In this document: piece after piece, positions 52,901-64,000 of the stretch
How the letters are laid out: the number at the start of each line of letters is the position of its first letter
Position numbering within the stretch: the stretch's first letter is position 1
NCBI RefSeq assembly: GCF_000189635.1
Contig: NW_002476361.1
Location: 434,001-498,000, forward strand
Length of the DNA stretch: 64,000 bases
Direction: 5' to 3'
Source: Tetrahymena thermophila SB210
Taxonomy: Eukaryota > Ciliophora > Oligohymenophorea > Hymenostomatida > Tetrahymenidae
Notes under the pieces: generated by a model
What the model was told of the DNA's origin: nothing
What the model saw: only the letters and a program-made list of their open reading frames with translations
The model's database searches: none
Position numbers and translations under genes: made by a program

Positions 52901-55344
52901 TCCTAAGTTAACTCTAATAAATAACTGAAGAATATAAAAATGAGTTAATGAGTAGTTTTTAAAATAAATTATTTGGCAATTAATTTGCTGATTAATCTTT
53001 AAGTTAATCTGGAAATAAGATTTATTAGAATGAAAAAAAAGAAAATGCAGATCATCAAATGCAAGTTTCAGTATAAAATTAATTTAACAATCCTTAAAAC
53101 GAAGAAGTAAAAATGAATTCACACGAAGAAATAGACAATATCCTCATAAAAAACAATGAAGGTAAATTTTAAATATAAATTTCATTTAAATAAGAATAAA
53201 TGAAATTAGATTAATATGAAGATAAAAGTTTAGATGGAAATGAAGGAAATTAGGAATCAACTAATAGATAATCTAATTATCACTAAAATAAAGCTGACTA
53301 TACAGAGAATGAATTATTAATTAGACTCTTACAAGATCATGCTATGAAATAAGAACTGAACCAGTTATATCTTCTTTTAATTTAAGAAGCCAGTAAAGAT
53401 AAAGAAAAAAAGTATTACCCTTCTTCATAAGCTTCAGGAGTTTCTAATTAAAACTCTTATCGTAATTCACATAGAGTTAAAACTAATCCTGATGAAACAG
53501 ATAAAGGTATTCATTCATTATATATTTTATAATATTACAATTTCATTTTTATTTAAATTAATTAATAATTTTTGGTTTCATTTTCAAAAATATTTAAATG
53601 AATTTTAAACTAAATATTTTTGTTCANNNNNNNNNNNNNNNNNNNNNNNNNNNNNNNNNNNNNNNNNNNNNNNNNNNNNNNNNNNNNNNNNNNNNNNNNN
53701 NNNNNNNNNNNNNNNNNNNNNNNNNNCAAAAAAATTTTTAATAAAATGGAATTTTAATTGAAATTTTTATAATTTTTACTTTTTTAATTAGATTAAAGAT
53801 TGTAGTCTTCTGTAGATAGTATTGGTTAAGAATCTGCTTCTAGCAGTTTGTTTGATAGAGATTCTTTTAAACTATTTACTGAAAAGAAATTAAAAGAACT
53901 TTAAAAAAATGAATTTATAGAAGAAATAATAAGATTAAGGGAGTAAATAATTAATATGAGACACAAAACAGAGGTAAAATAATTTAAATTAGAATTTTAA
54001 TTTTAATTAATTATTTAATTGAAGGTTGAATACATGAATAAAATGTTAAAAGAAAACGCAGTCTCTCCTCGTACTTACACAACAAATAAATTAGAACTTG
54101 ACAATTGGGCAAAGAAAGAATAAGATGAGTTGAAAGAGACTAAAAACGATTTCGAAAAAAGTTTAAAGAGAGCTATTGACTCAATTTCTAAAACAAAGTT
54201 GGACTACGAATTAACTAAAAAGTACAAGGAAAATCTTCATCACAATGAAATTCAAGGAAACAATAACAGTCCATTTTTGATATAAAAGCAGTTTTTAGTT
54301 GATAATAACTAAAATGATAATTAAAGTGATTATTCTATTGGCTAAAATATGAAAAATTTGTTGCCTGTAAGCTTATAAATTAATGAAACAAATACAGAAG
54401 AGAATCCATTAAATTCAATAAATAGTGGATTTGATAATGAAAATTTTCACAAGTTTAAAGAAGAATTAAAAGCCAATGCACTGAAGGAATTAAATAACTC
54501 CTCATATTATTCTTCTTCAGATGCTTAAATCAATAAATCCCCATTAGAAAGCTTGTCAAATAGGAAATATCAAAATAATAAAAAAACCAGCCAAGAGAAT
54601 GATGATGCTGATGATTTAGTAAAAGTAGAAGAGAGATCTCCTTCTTAGTAAGGAGCTTTTTCAGATAGAAATAGATCTTTTGATGGTAAAAAAATGATTT
54701 TCTAAGAAGTTGAAGGTGGAAATTAAGATGATAAGTTAGAGAAAATTGTCAGTTCAAGCAGTATTAGTAATTAGAATAATAATAATAACAATAACTCTGA
54801 AGATCAAGTTATTTTAATTACTACAACCAGTAAACAAAATCTCCAATCGTCATGCGAGAGTTTTAACAGTTAATACGACCAAAAGAATCCTAAAATGAAA
54901 GATCAGTTATGGGACTCCTCTAATCATCTTAATCACAACCACGAATCATAAGAATACTAATAAAAAAACAGAGAAAGATTTACAAACGAGAAAATGATAA
55001 TTAAAAAAGAAGAGCACCATGCTTAACATCCTCATTAACTTGGCTATGTAAAGAAATCTCCTCGATTTGAGTAATTTATTCTTTATATTAGGTATTTTTT
55101 AAGTTTTATTTTTATAAAAGTACTTCAAGCTTCTCTGATTCTAAAGATAACATCAAAGATTTATCTCCTAAGTCTGATTATACAGAGGTAAATAAATAAA
55201 TACATAAAATTATTTGATAAAATAATAAAATTTTTAAAATATTAAATTTAAAAGTAGAACTTATTTATAGAAGATGAACCTCTCTATCAAAAAAAAATAC
55301 AACCGATTTTCCCTTCAAATTAAATATAAAATACAAACATGCTC

Positions 55345-55375
<31 letters not shown>

Positions 55376-56680
55376 GTTCAATTAGCAATAACAGCAATAA
55401 TATTCAAACTGACAATCAACTAAATAATTAACAATAGATTTCAAGCAATTAACCTGATAAGAAAGATGAAAATACAAATTTCAATGCTCAGATAGTTGTA
55501 AACGAAGTATTCAATAGTATAAATGAGGGTATTTTTTTTAATCAAAACATATTTTTTTTGTTAATAGCACTTTATTAATTAAAAGAGATAAAAGAAAAGT
55601 GGAGAATGAATGCTTAGGTAGAAGAAAGATTAAATGAGTAGCTTAATAGATAAGGATGTATTGATAAATCTGATAGATATGGAATTCCTTCAAATCTTTA
55701 TGTTATTGAGCAGTACATCATGAGTTTATTCTAATATGTCAAAAGTATTTTTACTTAATGAGTTTTTAAATTTATTTTTGCTTATTATTTTTAATTTAAA
55801 AATCAAGATTACTACAGACAAGAATTTATTGATAATATTAATACGCCTTTTGGATTTTCTCCTTAAAAAAGACTCAAATTAATTCATGGATATGACTCTT
55901 TTATAGAAGCTACCTCTGAGTAGTAGCTAGAAGAATTTAGCACACTTCCATTTGTTTTGTCTGAAGAACTATTTATTGAATTCGAGCAAAATATTATTGT
56001 AATTTTTTGTTAAAAGAAAATTTAAAAAAGTAAAATTTAATAAAAATAGGGAAATGGAGAAGAAGAGAAAGATTAGATTATTAAGGAATTTTAGCACATT
56101 CATAACAAAGCTATTTTTGATACTTTTAATGAAAGTTTAAATCTTTTTAGACCTTACTTCGCACTTGGAGGCTCTCCATATGCTTGGAGTAAGAGTGAAA
56201 AGAACATAATCTTTTGCTTTGCTACTTAATAAAACATAGATTCAATCCTAGAAAAGGCTAAGAAAAAAGTAATTGAATGGGCTTCATTCCTATGTGGAAT
56301 AATAAATGAGCACGAAAATTTAAATAAACGTGCTTTACGCAGTGAAGAAGATTCTGAAACTGATGATAAGTTAAAATCTAGCTAGGAAAGTGACAAATCG
56401 CCTCTTTAAAGCTTATTAGAAAACAATAATCAACCAGAAAACGAGTACTTTGCACAATCACGTGAAGAAAGACTCTCCAGAATGCTTTTAGTTGAGGTAA
56501 ACAAATTTAAAAAAAAAATAAATAGTTCAAGTTATATTTTTGAATTAATAGATTTTTGAAAACGAATACAAATGGTAATTATATGAAGATGAAAAGGCAG
56601 AAGTTTTAATGGAATTAAGTGATCTTGTTTTTGAAGAACTTGTAGAAGAAGTGGTCGACGAAATAGCTGATTCAATCTGA
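46960..56680 (+). CDS. Large Ser/Asn/Gln-rich IQ-motif protein with DUF4378/TRM-like C-terminus
   Basis: Twenty exons chain in phase into 2,632 codons: 46960-47027, 47183-47554, 47626-50198, 50261-50329, 50395-50630, 50689-50940, 51049-51321, 51708-51984, 52034-52185, 52274-52688, 52745-53161, 53210-53506, 53792-53973, 54025-55070, 55121-55187, 55255-55528, 55586-55744, 55808-55998, 56050-56496 and 56552-56680. Exon 3 encodes long Ser/Asn/Gln-rich sequence, an RS-like block (KKKKSRRKSPS, RSQKRKQRSS) and a Gln/Lys coiled coil. Exon 9 has an IQ motif, SATQIQKLWRGYKARKIF, a likely calmodulin or centrin site. The C-terminus reads IFDTFNESLNLFRPYF and then ELSDLVFEELVEEVVDEI, the pattern of DUF4378 in plant TON1-recruiting (TRM) proteins. 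A role at basal bodies or cortical microtubules is inference. The first two exons and the third exon's acceptor are the least certain part. The assembly gap lies in intron 12. Confidence 0.75.
53627..53726. other. Assembly gap (100 N)
   Basis: Exactly 100 N, a conventional unknown-size scaffold gap. It falls in the intron between exons ending 53506 and starting 53792. Both flanking exons are phase-compatible (G / AT), so no coding loss is implied, though a missing small exon cannot be excluded. Confidence 0.95.
55340..55376 (+). repeat. In-frame AAT microsatellite encoding poly-Asn
   Basis: Nine to ten AAT units lie in exon 16 of the IQ-motif gene and encode a run of Asn inside an already Asn-rich stretch. 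Length variation here would be silent for frame. Confidence 0.8.
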
Positions 56681-57284
56681 GTTTAAAATCAAGCCTTTCA
56701 AGCAAAAAAACCTAAAATTATTATATCCTTAAGTGAACAAATAATATCTGATAAAATATTTTTAAACCCAATAAGGAAAATAACAATTTAAATAAAATAG
56801 ATTTCAAATAAATAATCGATCGATAAACTAAATAAAATTTTGTAATTTAAGATTATAGTTAAAATATTTTTAAACTAATTTACTAGATAAATAAATAAAC
56901 TTTAAGTGTATACATTTATTTTCTTTTTATAAAGTAATTAACTTTTATAATTAATAATTTCAAAATATATTTTATTCTTCAAAAATATTCAAAGAGTCCT
57001 CAATTTTATTTAGAAACTATTATTTTTTAATTTATTAATAATTAAAATTGATAAGTTTGTTCTATCATTTTTTTTTAGTTTTCTTTATTTTATTGAATAT
57101 AAAAAAAATTCTATACCTTATTCTATCATTTATATATATATAAAAATATATAAATCTTAAAAAATTGAAAAGAAAATGAAAACATAAAAATAAGACTTAC
57201 ATTTAAAAATAGAACCTGAATTTTTTTTAAATTGCAACAAGTAATAAAATTTCTATTCAAAAAAATAATAAAATGAAATAAAAT
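56681..57284. other. Intergenic region, IQ-motif gene to LRR gene
   Basis: AT-rich spacer with a short TA-repeat stretch near 57130-57150. It contains the 3' end of one gene and the promoter of the next, both plus-strand. Nothing else is seen. Confidence 0.5.
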
Positions 57285-58869
57285 ATGTCTGAGTAAGATT
57301 GGTAAAATGTAAATAATGAAATAATTTATTATTCTATTTTAAAATATTTTTCTATTAATTAAAAGCATGTTAGCTCTAGAGTAAAGGATAATTAATTGTA
57401 TATAAACTTAAGGTAATTATGAATTTTAAAAAAATACACATTAAAATATTTTGTAAATACTTGTTTTACTAATTATAAAAATAAATTAATTAGTCTCTAA
57501 TTGAAACCTTAAGATGCAAAGAAATTTAGTTTAGCACTATCACAGTAAATTAATCTTAAAATCTTAAGAATCTACTCAAAGTAAATAAATAAATAACCAA
57601 ATAAATAAAAAATGTAAATATTTTTGTCAATAAAGCAAGAATTAGTTCGAAGATTAGGGAATCTCTTTTATAGCTGAATTAGGATTGGCTAAATTATAAC
57701 AGCTCGAAGAATTATATCTTGAATTTTCGTAGAGATATTATTTTTAATTGTAAAAATAATTAACTAAAAATATTTAAATTATAATAGCGAAAATAATTTT
57801 AATCAACTAGGAGCTACAAGTTTAAGTTTTTCATTAGGATAAAACCTCAAAATCCTTGAATTAAATTTATAGTAAAGTCAAAATTATAATTTAATTTCTA
57901 TTTTGATAGAAAGCATAGAAAATACTGATAAATAGCACAAAATATTTATATTTAAAAAATCTAAATTTACTTTCAAATAAAACTTTTAAATTTACATAAT
58001 ATTTTTGTTACAATTTTAGCAGTAAAAAATTTACTTAATTAGTAAATAAAAAGAGTTTATTTTGAATAAATTTATTAACTTTTTTGAAAATTATTTAGAA
58101 TACAATCTCAATAATTTTAAATAGACATTTGCATAATTATTAATTTTTTGTTTTAAAAGCTCTAATATGATTGGTGATGTTGGTTTGATAAATTTATCTA
58201 AAGGATTTTAAAAAAACTAAAGTTTATAAAAGTTAAATCTAATATTAGAGTATGATTTATGCTTTTGTTTAATATAATTTATTCAAATTAATTTAGTTAA
58301 ACTTAAATAGCTAATTAAGGGATATCAGAGTTAGGCAACTCTCTATAAAAACTTCCTAACCTTTAAATCTTAATGCTGAACTTAAAGTAACAAAAAAGAG
58401 ATAAAGCAACAATTATAATTTTTTTAATTTTATTTACAGCTATAATTTGATAAATGATGAGGGAATAACAAAATTTGGTAAATCCTTAGAGCAATGTAAA
58501 AATCTCTTAAGTTTAAATGCTAATCTAGTGTAATGTTATTGGATTAGATTATATTTTTATAGACATATTTTTTAATAATTTAATCAGGGCAAATTAAATT
58601 AAATTTTAAGGTGAATAAAACTTAGGTTAGAGCTTGAATAATTGTTCCAAATTAAGGGTTTTAGAGCTTTAAATGCAGTAAATATTATTAATCATTTTTT
58701 GAAAAAAATGTGTTTTTTTTATAAGCTATTTCTTTTGATATTTCTCATCCTACTAAATAAAAAAAGTTTTCATGCAGTTACCATGCAGGAAAGAAAACTC
58801 CTTAAATAATTACTGTTAAAATCAAAGTCTTTGATAGAATGTTTAGTAGTTAATGCGATTCCAATGTGA
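57285..58869 (+). CDS. Leucine-rich-repeat protein, one repeat per exon
   Basis: Nine exons give 284 residues: 57285-57412, 57494-57580, 57636-57728, 57788-57871, 58160-58249, 58297-58386, 58440-58529, 58588-58677 and 58767-58869. Exons 2-8 are 84-93 nt and each encodes a single repeat of about 28-31 residues. Every intron is phase 2. Repeats follow the pattern N-x-I/F-x-(D)-x-G-x-x-x-L-(G)-x-x-L-x-x-x-x-x-L-x-x-L-x-L, for example DQGISFIAELGLAKLQQLEE, IGDVGLINLSKGFQKNQSLQ and NQGISELGNSLQKLPNLQIL. This matches the RNase-inhibitor-like LRRs abundant in Tetrahymena. No signal peptide or catalytic domain is seen, so it is probably a cytosolic binding protein. The last exon is less certain: another acceptor (AG at 58776-58777) opens a different frame that runs past 58869. 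Confidence 0.75.
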
Positions 58870-59856
58870 TCATTTATTTTTAAAATAAGACAAAAACTAA
58901 ATTAAATAAAATAGTATATCACAAATAATTATAAAAACCCATAACTTAACTTTTTAGCTTTACAAATAAAATTTAAATACTCTCTCTTTAGTCTGTTTGT
59001 TCAAAAACATTTAAAAATAGAAATAAATTTTATTAAAAGATAATTTTTGTTATTCAAAAATAAAAAAATGTAATAAATTAAGTGAAAAATTAATATTAAT
59101 AATTATTTTGCCTCTATTTATTTTTACAGTTAATAAATTATTCATTAGAAACAGTACTTTCAATTTAGCTAAAACGTTAAAAGTTATATATCCAGTTTAA
59201 ATAAATGCTTTTTTAACATATAAGGTTACTCAAAATAGCAAAAAGATTGGCTTTCAGATAAAAATAAATTTTAGAGATATCTCTTAAATAAATTAAATAA
59301 AATATAAATTAAATTTAAAATAAATGAGATTGATCAATTAATCAGTTGAAATAAATTGAATAAATTAGTTACTATAAATTAGATAAATTTTACCTTATAC
59401 TTTTTTTGCTTTTGAGGTGTAAAATTAAGGAATAACTTTTGAGCGTGTTTATTTATTTATTTCAAAATATTTAGATTAAGGATTAAGGATAATAAATTTT
59501 ATTTATTATTGAAATAAAGCTAAAAATTAAAATAAAGGACCATTTCAATTTTTTAATGAATAAATGAATAAGTAAAACTAATGTAAATATATAGAGAGGT
59601 TGTTCAGTACATGAGAATTATTATTTGTGACTTATATTAACTATTATTACTTATATGTAGCTAAATAAAAAGTCTATCTAAAATCAAGAAAAGATTTATT
59701 TTATCTTTACATAATTAAATTTAAAGTCAATCTGTCAGCCAATCAATTAAAATATATATCAATAAGAAAAAGTAAAAAACATAATTAAAAAGTAATTAAA
59801 TAGGATTTTTAATTAGGCAAAAAACATTATTCATTCATTCATTATTTTACAATAAA
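58870..59856. other. Intergenic region, LRR gene to Gln-rich gene
   Basis: AT-rich sequence of almost 1 kb without a convincing frame in either direction. A CATT microsatellite lies just before the next start (about 59830-59842). Confidence 0.45.
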
Positions 59857-62022
59857 ATGCCTACTAAAATTAATATTTCTAATAATCCGCACGTCTACTA
59901 AAAGAAGAAGCATTTTAGAAGACGATAAAGTCACTAGCCAAAATTATAGAAAGATGATGAGATGCCAAACAAAGAATAGAATTTAACTAATGAAGATGAT
60001 TTTTATTATAGATACAATCAGGAGCTAATTAAAAAAGAAAAGACTGTAAAATAGGCTTAATTAGCTTTGCTTAAACTTGCTTCATTGGAAAATCAAGAAG
60101 AAGAGCAAAAACCAGATTGGTCTAACTAAATTTTGTTTCCAAAACACAAAGTTAACTTTTTGAAGTAGTTAGGAAACTACATGGAGGATTGCTCAGTCAA
60201 TACAACAAATTTTTTTATAGATGAATCAAACGAAATGAAGTCAGTAAGTAAAAGTAAATCTAATAATATAAAACAGACTCGAGGAGCTTCTCTTGATGCG
60301 AAAATAATTGATAAAAATAAAAATAGCAGCAGTCCCTAAAGATTAAATATTTATGATAAGAAAATATATGCAGGGATTTTGAAAGCTGACTTGTAGAATT
60401 TAGATAAAGATATATTTTAGAAGAGGTCTTAAAGACAACCTCGCTCTTTTTCCAAAAATTATATTATCGAAGACTTGAGTTAGTAGTAATAATAATAATA
60501 AGAATAGCAATCATATAGCATAGATCCTACTAAGTAAATTTAATAAAAACATTAAGAGAGTCAGTGCTTAGTAATTCATCCAGCGAGCTCTTAAAATACA
60601 AATAGAGAATAGACAGCATTAAAGCACCTTAAAGAAACACAAAACACATTTCAAATAATATAATAGAAAGAATTTAATTCTTCCTCACCTTTCCGATTAT
60701 ATCCTAGTTCTAAGCATATTAGCTAAGCCGTCATTAAAAATAATCAAAAGCAATCCTCATATTCTATTTTAGAGCATGAATCTCAAGACGATGATTTAGG
60801 AGAAAATAATGCAAACTAAGATTAAAGTTCTGATTCAACAAGATTTACTCCGCTTTCCCTTGATAGAAAAAAGAGCAAGTAATACCATTAAAATTTAAAG
60901 AGATATTTCCATGAAAAAGAAAGAGATTAAAGTTTTTTACAAAATAATTCGAGTTCTAATTCGATGACATTTTGTAATTCAAATGGTAAAAACTTTGAAA
61001 ATATTATTAAAATGAAGCCATTCGTCATATCTATGCTGCATAATTCTACCATGATCTCTAATAATAGAGACTTGAACTGTGGCTTAGAAAACATTAATTA
61101 GAAGGATGGAGAAAGCTAATATCACCATGACAGCGAAAAACAATAATTTTATAATGCCCAATAACATTATTTGAAAACCAATTAATCAGATCGTTCTACT
61201 TCGAATCATATTACTAATAAATCTATATCTAATTTTAACTCAATTGAGGACGAGGATGAGTACAAGTACTTTACTTAAAAGAGAAAGGTAGTCTTTTCAT
61301 CTGAGAAAAAATAAATTTAAGATAGACCAAAGACTTCTAGTATTCATAATAAGTACTAAAGTGAGCAAGAAATTAATCAGCAAAACAAAGAGAAAATCCT
61401 TGACATAATTAATAATACTAATTAATAATCATTGATTTCAAACAGTTTTGGTGGCATTATTATTAATCATCCTAATTTCAAGAATTTAAATTATTAAAAT
61501 TAACATAAAGAGCATTCAAAGGAAAACAATAATGATAGTGATTTATTTATAAATAAAGGTGCTCTGTAGAATAAAAATAAATTTAACATGATTACAAATA
61601 AGCAAAAAAACTAAAAAAGATAGTAATAGCAGCAGTTAATCTGCAATACAACAAGATAAATATAATAACCATTTTAAAAATCAAGTAATTATGAGCGTAA
61701 TTCAAGCTTATATTAAAATTAAGCAGCAACTGAAAGAACTGGAATAAAAGTTCATCCAAAATCAAGCAGAGCTGTGACAATTGAAAAAGCCAGAAATTCA
61801 ATAATAAACAAAAACAATTAAAATATTAGCTTAAACAGTAGTTTTAATGGAATTAATAATTACCTCAATAGCAATAAAAGCAATGATATTTTTAAATAAT
61901 CTTTTCATCAAAACTAATAAATTGTTTTCAATTAATTTGCATAAAGAAATAACTTTATAGGCTAAATAGAATATCAACAACAATACGACAAATTAAATAA
62001 AAAAAATAATATTTTTAAATGA
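59857..62022 (+). CDS. Single-exon Gln/Ser/Asn-rich hypothetical protein
   Basis: ATG at 59857 to TGA at 62020 is an uninterrupted 721-residue frame containing many TAA/TAG glutamine codons. The N-terminus is basic (KKKHFRRRQSH). A Gln run at about 60481-60510 is encoded by TAG TAG followed by five TAA. Many Ser-Pro and basic Ser sites are present (PRSFSKN, SSPFRLYPSSK), and a run of acidic residues occurs near 61250 (EDEDEYKYF). No transmembrane segment, Cys pattern or known domain is visible. The style resembles the neighbours at 46960 and 1718, suggesting a disordered scaffold or phosphoprotein, but this is only an impression. The start is supported by an AT-rich leader (AATAAAATG) and no upstream in-frame ATG nearby. 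Confidence 0.8.
60481..60510 (+). repeat. Poly-Gln tract written mostly in TAA/TAG codons
   Basis: Seven consecutive reassigned codons (TAG, TAG, then five TAA) are followed by GAA TAG CAA. Under the standard code this would be a wall of stops, so it is a strong local argument for table 6. Confidence 0.85.
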
Positions 62023-62792
62023 TCCTTATTTCTAAAAAAAAATAAAATGTAGATAGATAGATATTTAATTTATTATTTATTCAAAACTAATTCATTCAAC
62101 TCAAAATAAATAAAAACATCAAATAAATAATTTATTTTATTTATTTATTATATTAATTTTTCTAATGAAGCTCATATAAATTTGTATATATATTAATGAA
62201 AATTTTTAAAATATTTACTTTTAATAACTTTTAAATAAAAAGAAAAAAATTTATCATTATAAATACATCCTTAGATTTACAAATTTTTAAAACTTTTTAG
62301 AACTATTTGATCATTTATATATTTATTACTTATTTTTTATATACTTTATTTTCTAAAATATAAAATAATATTTGTATAGACATATTTTTTAAAGGTGGAT
62401 TTTTACTTACTGTCAAGAAACATTTTTAAAATTTTACATAAGAATGAAATTTAGAAGTTTTGCAGTTTAACAAAAATAAAAATAATACATATTAATCTAT
62501 TTAAAAAAATAAATTTATTTTTTAAGTTAAATACAAACATTGATGAATAAATAAATGAATGAAGCAAATATATTTGATAAAATATATTGTCGTTAAATTT
62601 AATATGCATAAATAACTAAATTTTGAACAAAGAATTTATTAGTGGTTAAAAAAAACCTGCTTAATTCAATAAAAAAATAATATATTTATTAGCTCTTAAT
62701 CAATATTAATCGTATTCAGTATTTGCAAATAGCTATTTTTAAAGTAGATTTAAAGTGGAAATAATAATATAAATCAATTTTTTATCAAAAAT
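62023..62792. other. Intergenic region, Gln-rich gene to MORN gene
   Basis: About 770 bp of very AT-rich sequence. No gene, RNA or repeat family is recognised. The last part probably serves as promoter for the MORN gene. Confidence 0.45.
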
Positions 62793-64000
62793 ATGGACTA
62801 GAATTAGTTTTAAAGTAAGAATAGTTATTATTTTCCATAAAAATAATTTTTTAATATGCGATTTTAAAAAAGAAAAGTTTCTTACATTAGAATACAAAAC
62901 AATTGAGTATTAAAATGGATTTTATCAAGGCTATTTAAAGAATAATTTAAGACATGGATTAGGATTCTATTTTTGGGATAATGGACATATATTTTTTGGT
63001 AAAATATTCAACTATTATTTAATAAAAAAACTTTATTTCTTTGATATATATTCACTTCACTTCAAAATAGGAAATTGGGAGAATGATACAATTGAAGGGA
63101 ATGGTATATTTTACTTTCCAAAAGGCGGTTATTTTTTTGGGAAGTTTATAAATAATAAGGCTAACGGATATTGTTAGTTAGCATACTAAGATGGCTCTTC
63201 ATAATAGGGAATTTGGAAAGAAGGAAATTTGTAAGGAAAATGTCTAAGCTTTAAAAATAATTAATGGAAATATGAAGAATATTTTTAAAACTCAGTAAAA
63301 GTTTCTTCTGTTAGCGATTTATCAAAATCTACTTAAATGTCTCTTTTATCATTTTTATTAGAGAAAATATTTCATATAAATAATGATACTAAAATTTATC
63401 AAACAGAGACAGCCTTTAGATATTGTCATCCTCATTATAATAATGTCAAATAAAATTTATTTTGAAATATAATATATTTATTTTTTTTATTCTCCTTATC
63501 AATAGATATTAATAGAAATTAATTTTGCTGAATAAACACTATTTTTATTAGCAAATACAAATATTGTGGATTAAGAAGGTGGCTATGGTATTCTTCATCA
63601 TAACCTAAAACCTATAATAAGAGGATATTTTTAAGTAAAGTATTGATTGATTTTTTGAAATTAACACAAATGTTATTATAAACAGCAAGGAAAACTAAAC
63701 GGACTTGGTTGTATTCTTTAAGAAGGAGAAAGTTTAAAGCCATCATATTTGAATAAAGGCTAATTTGTAGATTTCAATTTACAGATTTTAGATGGAATCT
63801 TTATGGATGGAGAGTTTTAATATGGTATTTAATTTCTTTTTCTAGTTATAAATTATATTTTATTTAGGCGTATAATATAGATAGTAAGACGATATATCTT
63901 AGTTATGCTAAGTTTTAAATGGCTAGATAAATAATATTTCTTCCTAAAAAGGTTTCATAGAGTACAATTTGAGTAATTTTAAATCAAAAATATTTTCTTT
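62793..64000 (+). CDS. MORN-repeat protein, 5' part (runs off the right edge)
   Basis: Six exons keep phase: 62793-62814, 62873-62998, 63071-63444, 63506-63634, 63686-63824 and 63868 to the edge. The small first exon (MDQNQFQ) ends at a strong donor GTAAGA, which joins in phase to the exon that starts the repeats. MORN units are clear: YQNGFYQGYLKNNLRHGLG, then GNWENDTIEGNGIFYFPKGG and FGKFINNKANGYC. More divergent Gly-rich units follow (YGILHHNLKPIIRGYF, GKLNGLGCILQEGE, LDGIFMDGEFQYG). MORN repeats bind membranes or protein partners at cortex, basal body or cytokinetic structures in protists. A spacer of about 60 residues rich in Ser and hydrophobics (SSVSDLSKSTQMSLLSFLLE) splits the repeats. 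The C-terminal part lies outside the window, so any attached kinase or other domain is unknown. Confidence 0.8.

Noticed and set aside
59592..59610. AGAGAGGTTGTTCAG, somewhat like a Tetrahymena chromosome breakage sequence
   Set aside because: It departs from the conserved 15-mer at several positions that tolerate no change, so it is probably chance.
61592..61801. Minus-strand frame of 69 codons
   Set aside because: Antisense shadow of the single-exon Gln-rich gene, which is open on the other strand for 721 residues.

Overview
The window reads as ciliate nuclear DNA, most likely Tetrahymena or a close relative. It is extremely AT-rich. Long reading frames appear only when TAA and TAG are read as glutamine and TGA is the sole stop (translation table 6). 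Introns are AT-rich and GT-AG. Exon chains built this way keep phase across thousands of bases. The standard code shatters these genes into short fragments. A run of exactly 100 N (53627-53726) marks a draft scaffold.

Layout. (1) 1-3444: the 5' part of a minus-strand Gln/Asn-rich coiled-coil gene, then a divergently placed plus-strand ARF/ARL-type small GTPase with unusual switch residues. (2) 3445-43636: a minus-strand tandem array of one giant gene family. Three long copies (3445-14382, 16322-28343, 32485-43636) share the same 14-exon structure. Each would encode about 3,100 residues: signal peptide, WD40-like beta-propeller ectodomain, Gly-Gly-rich parallel beta-helix resembling chlamydial Pmp repeats, Cys-rich stalk, about eight membrane spans and a cytosolic tail. 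A fourth copy (30625-31372) is an internal-deletion remnant that joins exon 1 in frame to the exon 13 tail. Between the remnant and the last long copy lies a decayed Tc1/mariner transposase. A short TA-flanked MITE with perfect 26-bp inverted repeats sits in one intron of the middle copy.

(3) 46960-64000: plus-strand genes. They are a 20-exon Ser/Asn/Gln-rich protein with an IQ motif and a C-terminal region like the DUF4378/TRM family (2,631 residues), a nine-exon leucine-rich-repeat gene with one repeat per exon, a single-exon Gln-rich protein of 721 residues, and the 5' part of a MORN-repeat gene that runs off the window.

The main biological point is the array. Exon lengths and phases match almost to the base across about 9.3 kb of coding sequence. 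Yet each long copy carries one private frame-breaking change at a different place: +4 in exon 3, -1 in exon 10, net +1 in exon 6. Either the array is decaying or variable, or the draft assembly has indel errors. All exon models and domain calls come from reading the sequence; no database search was run.
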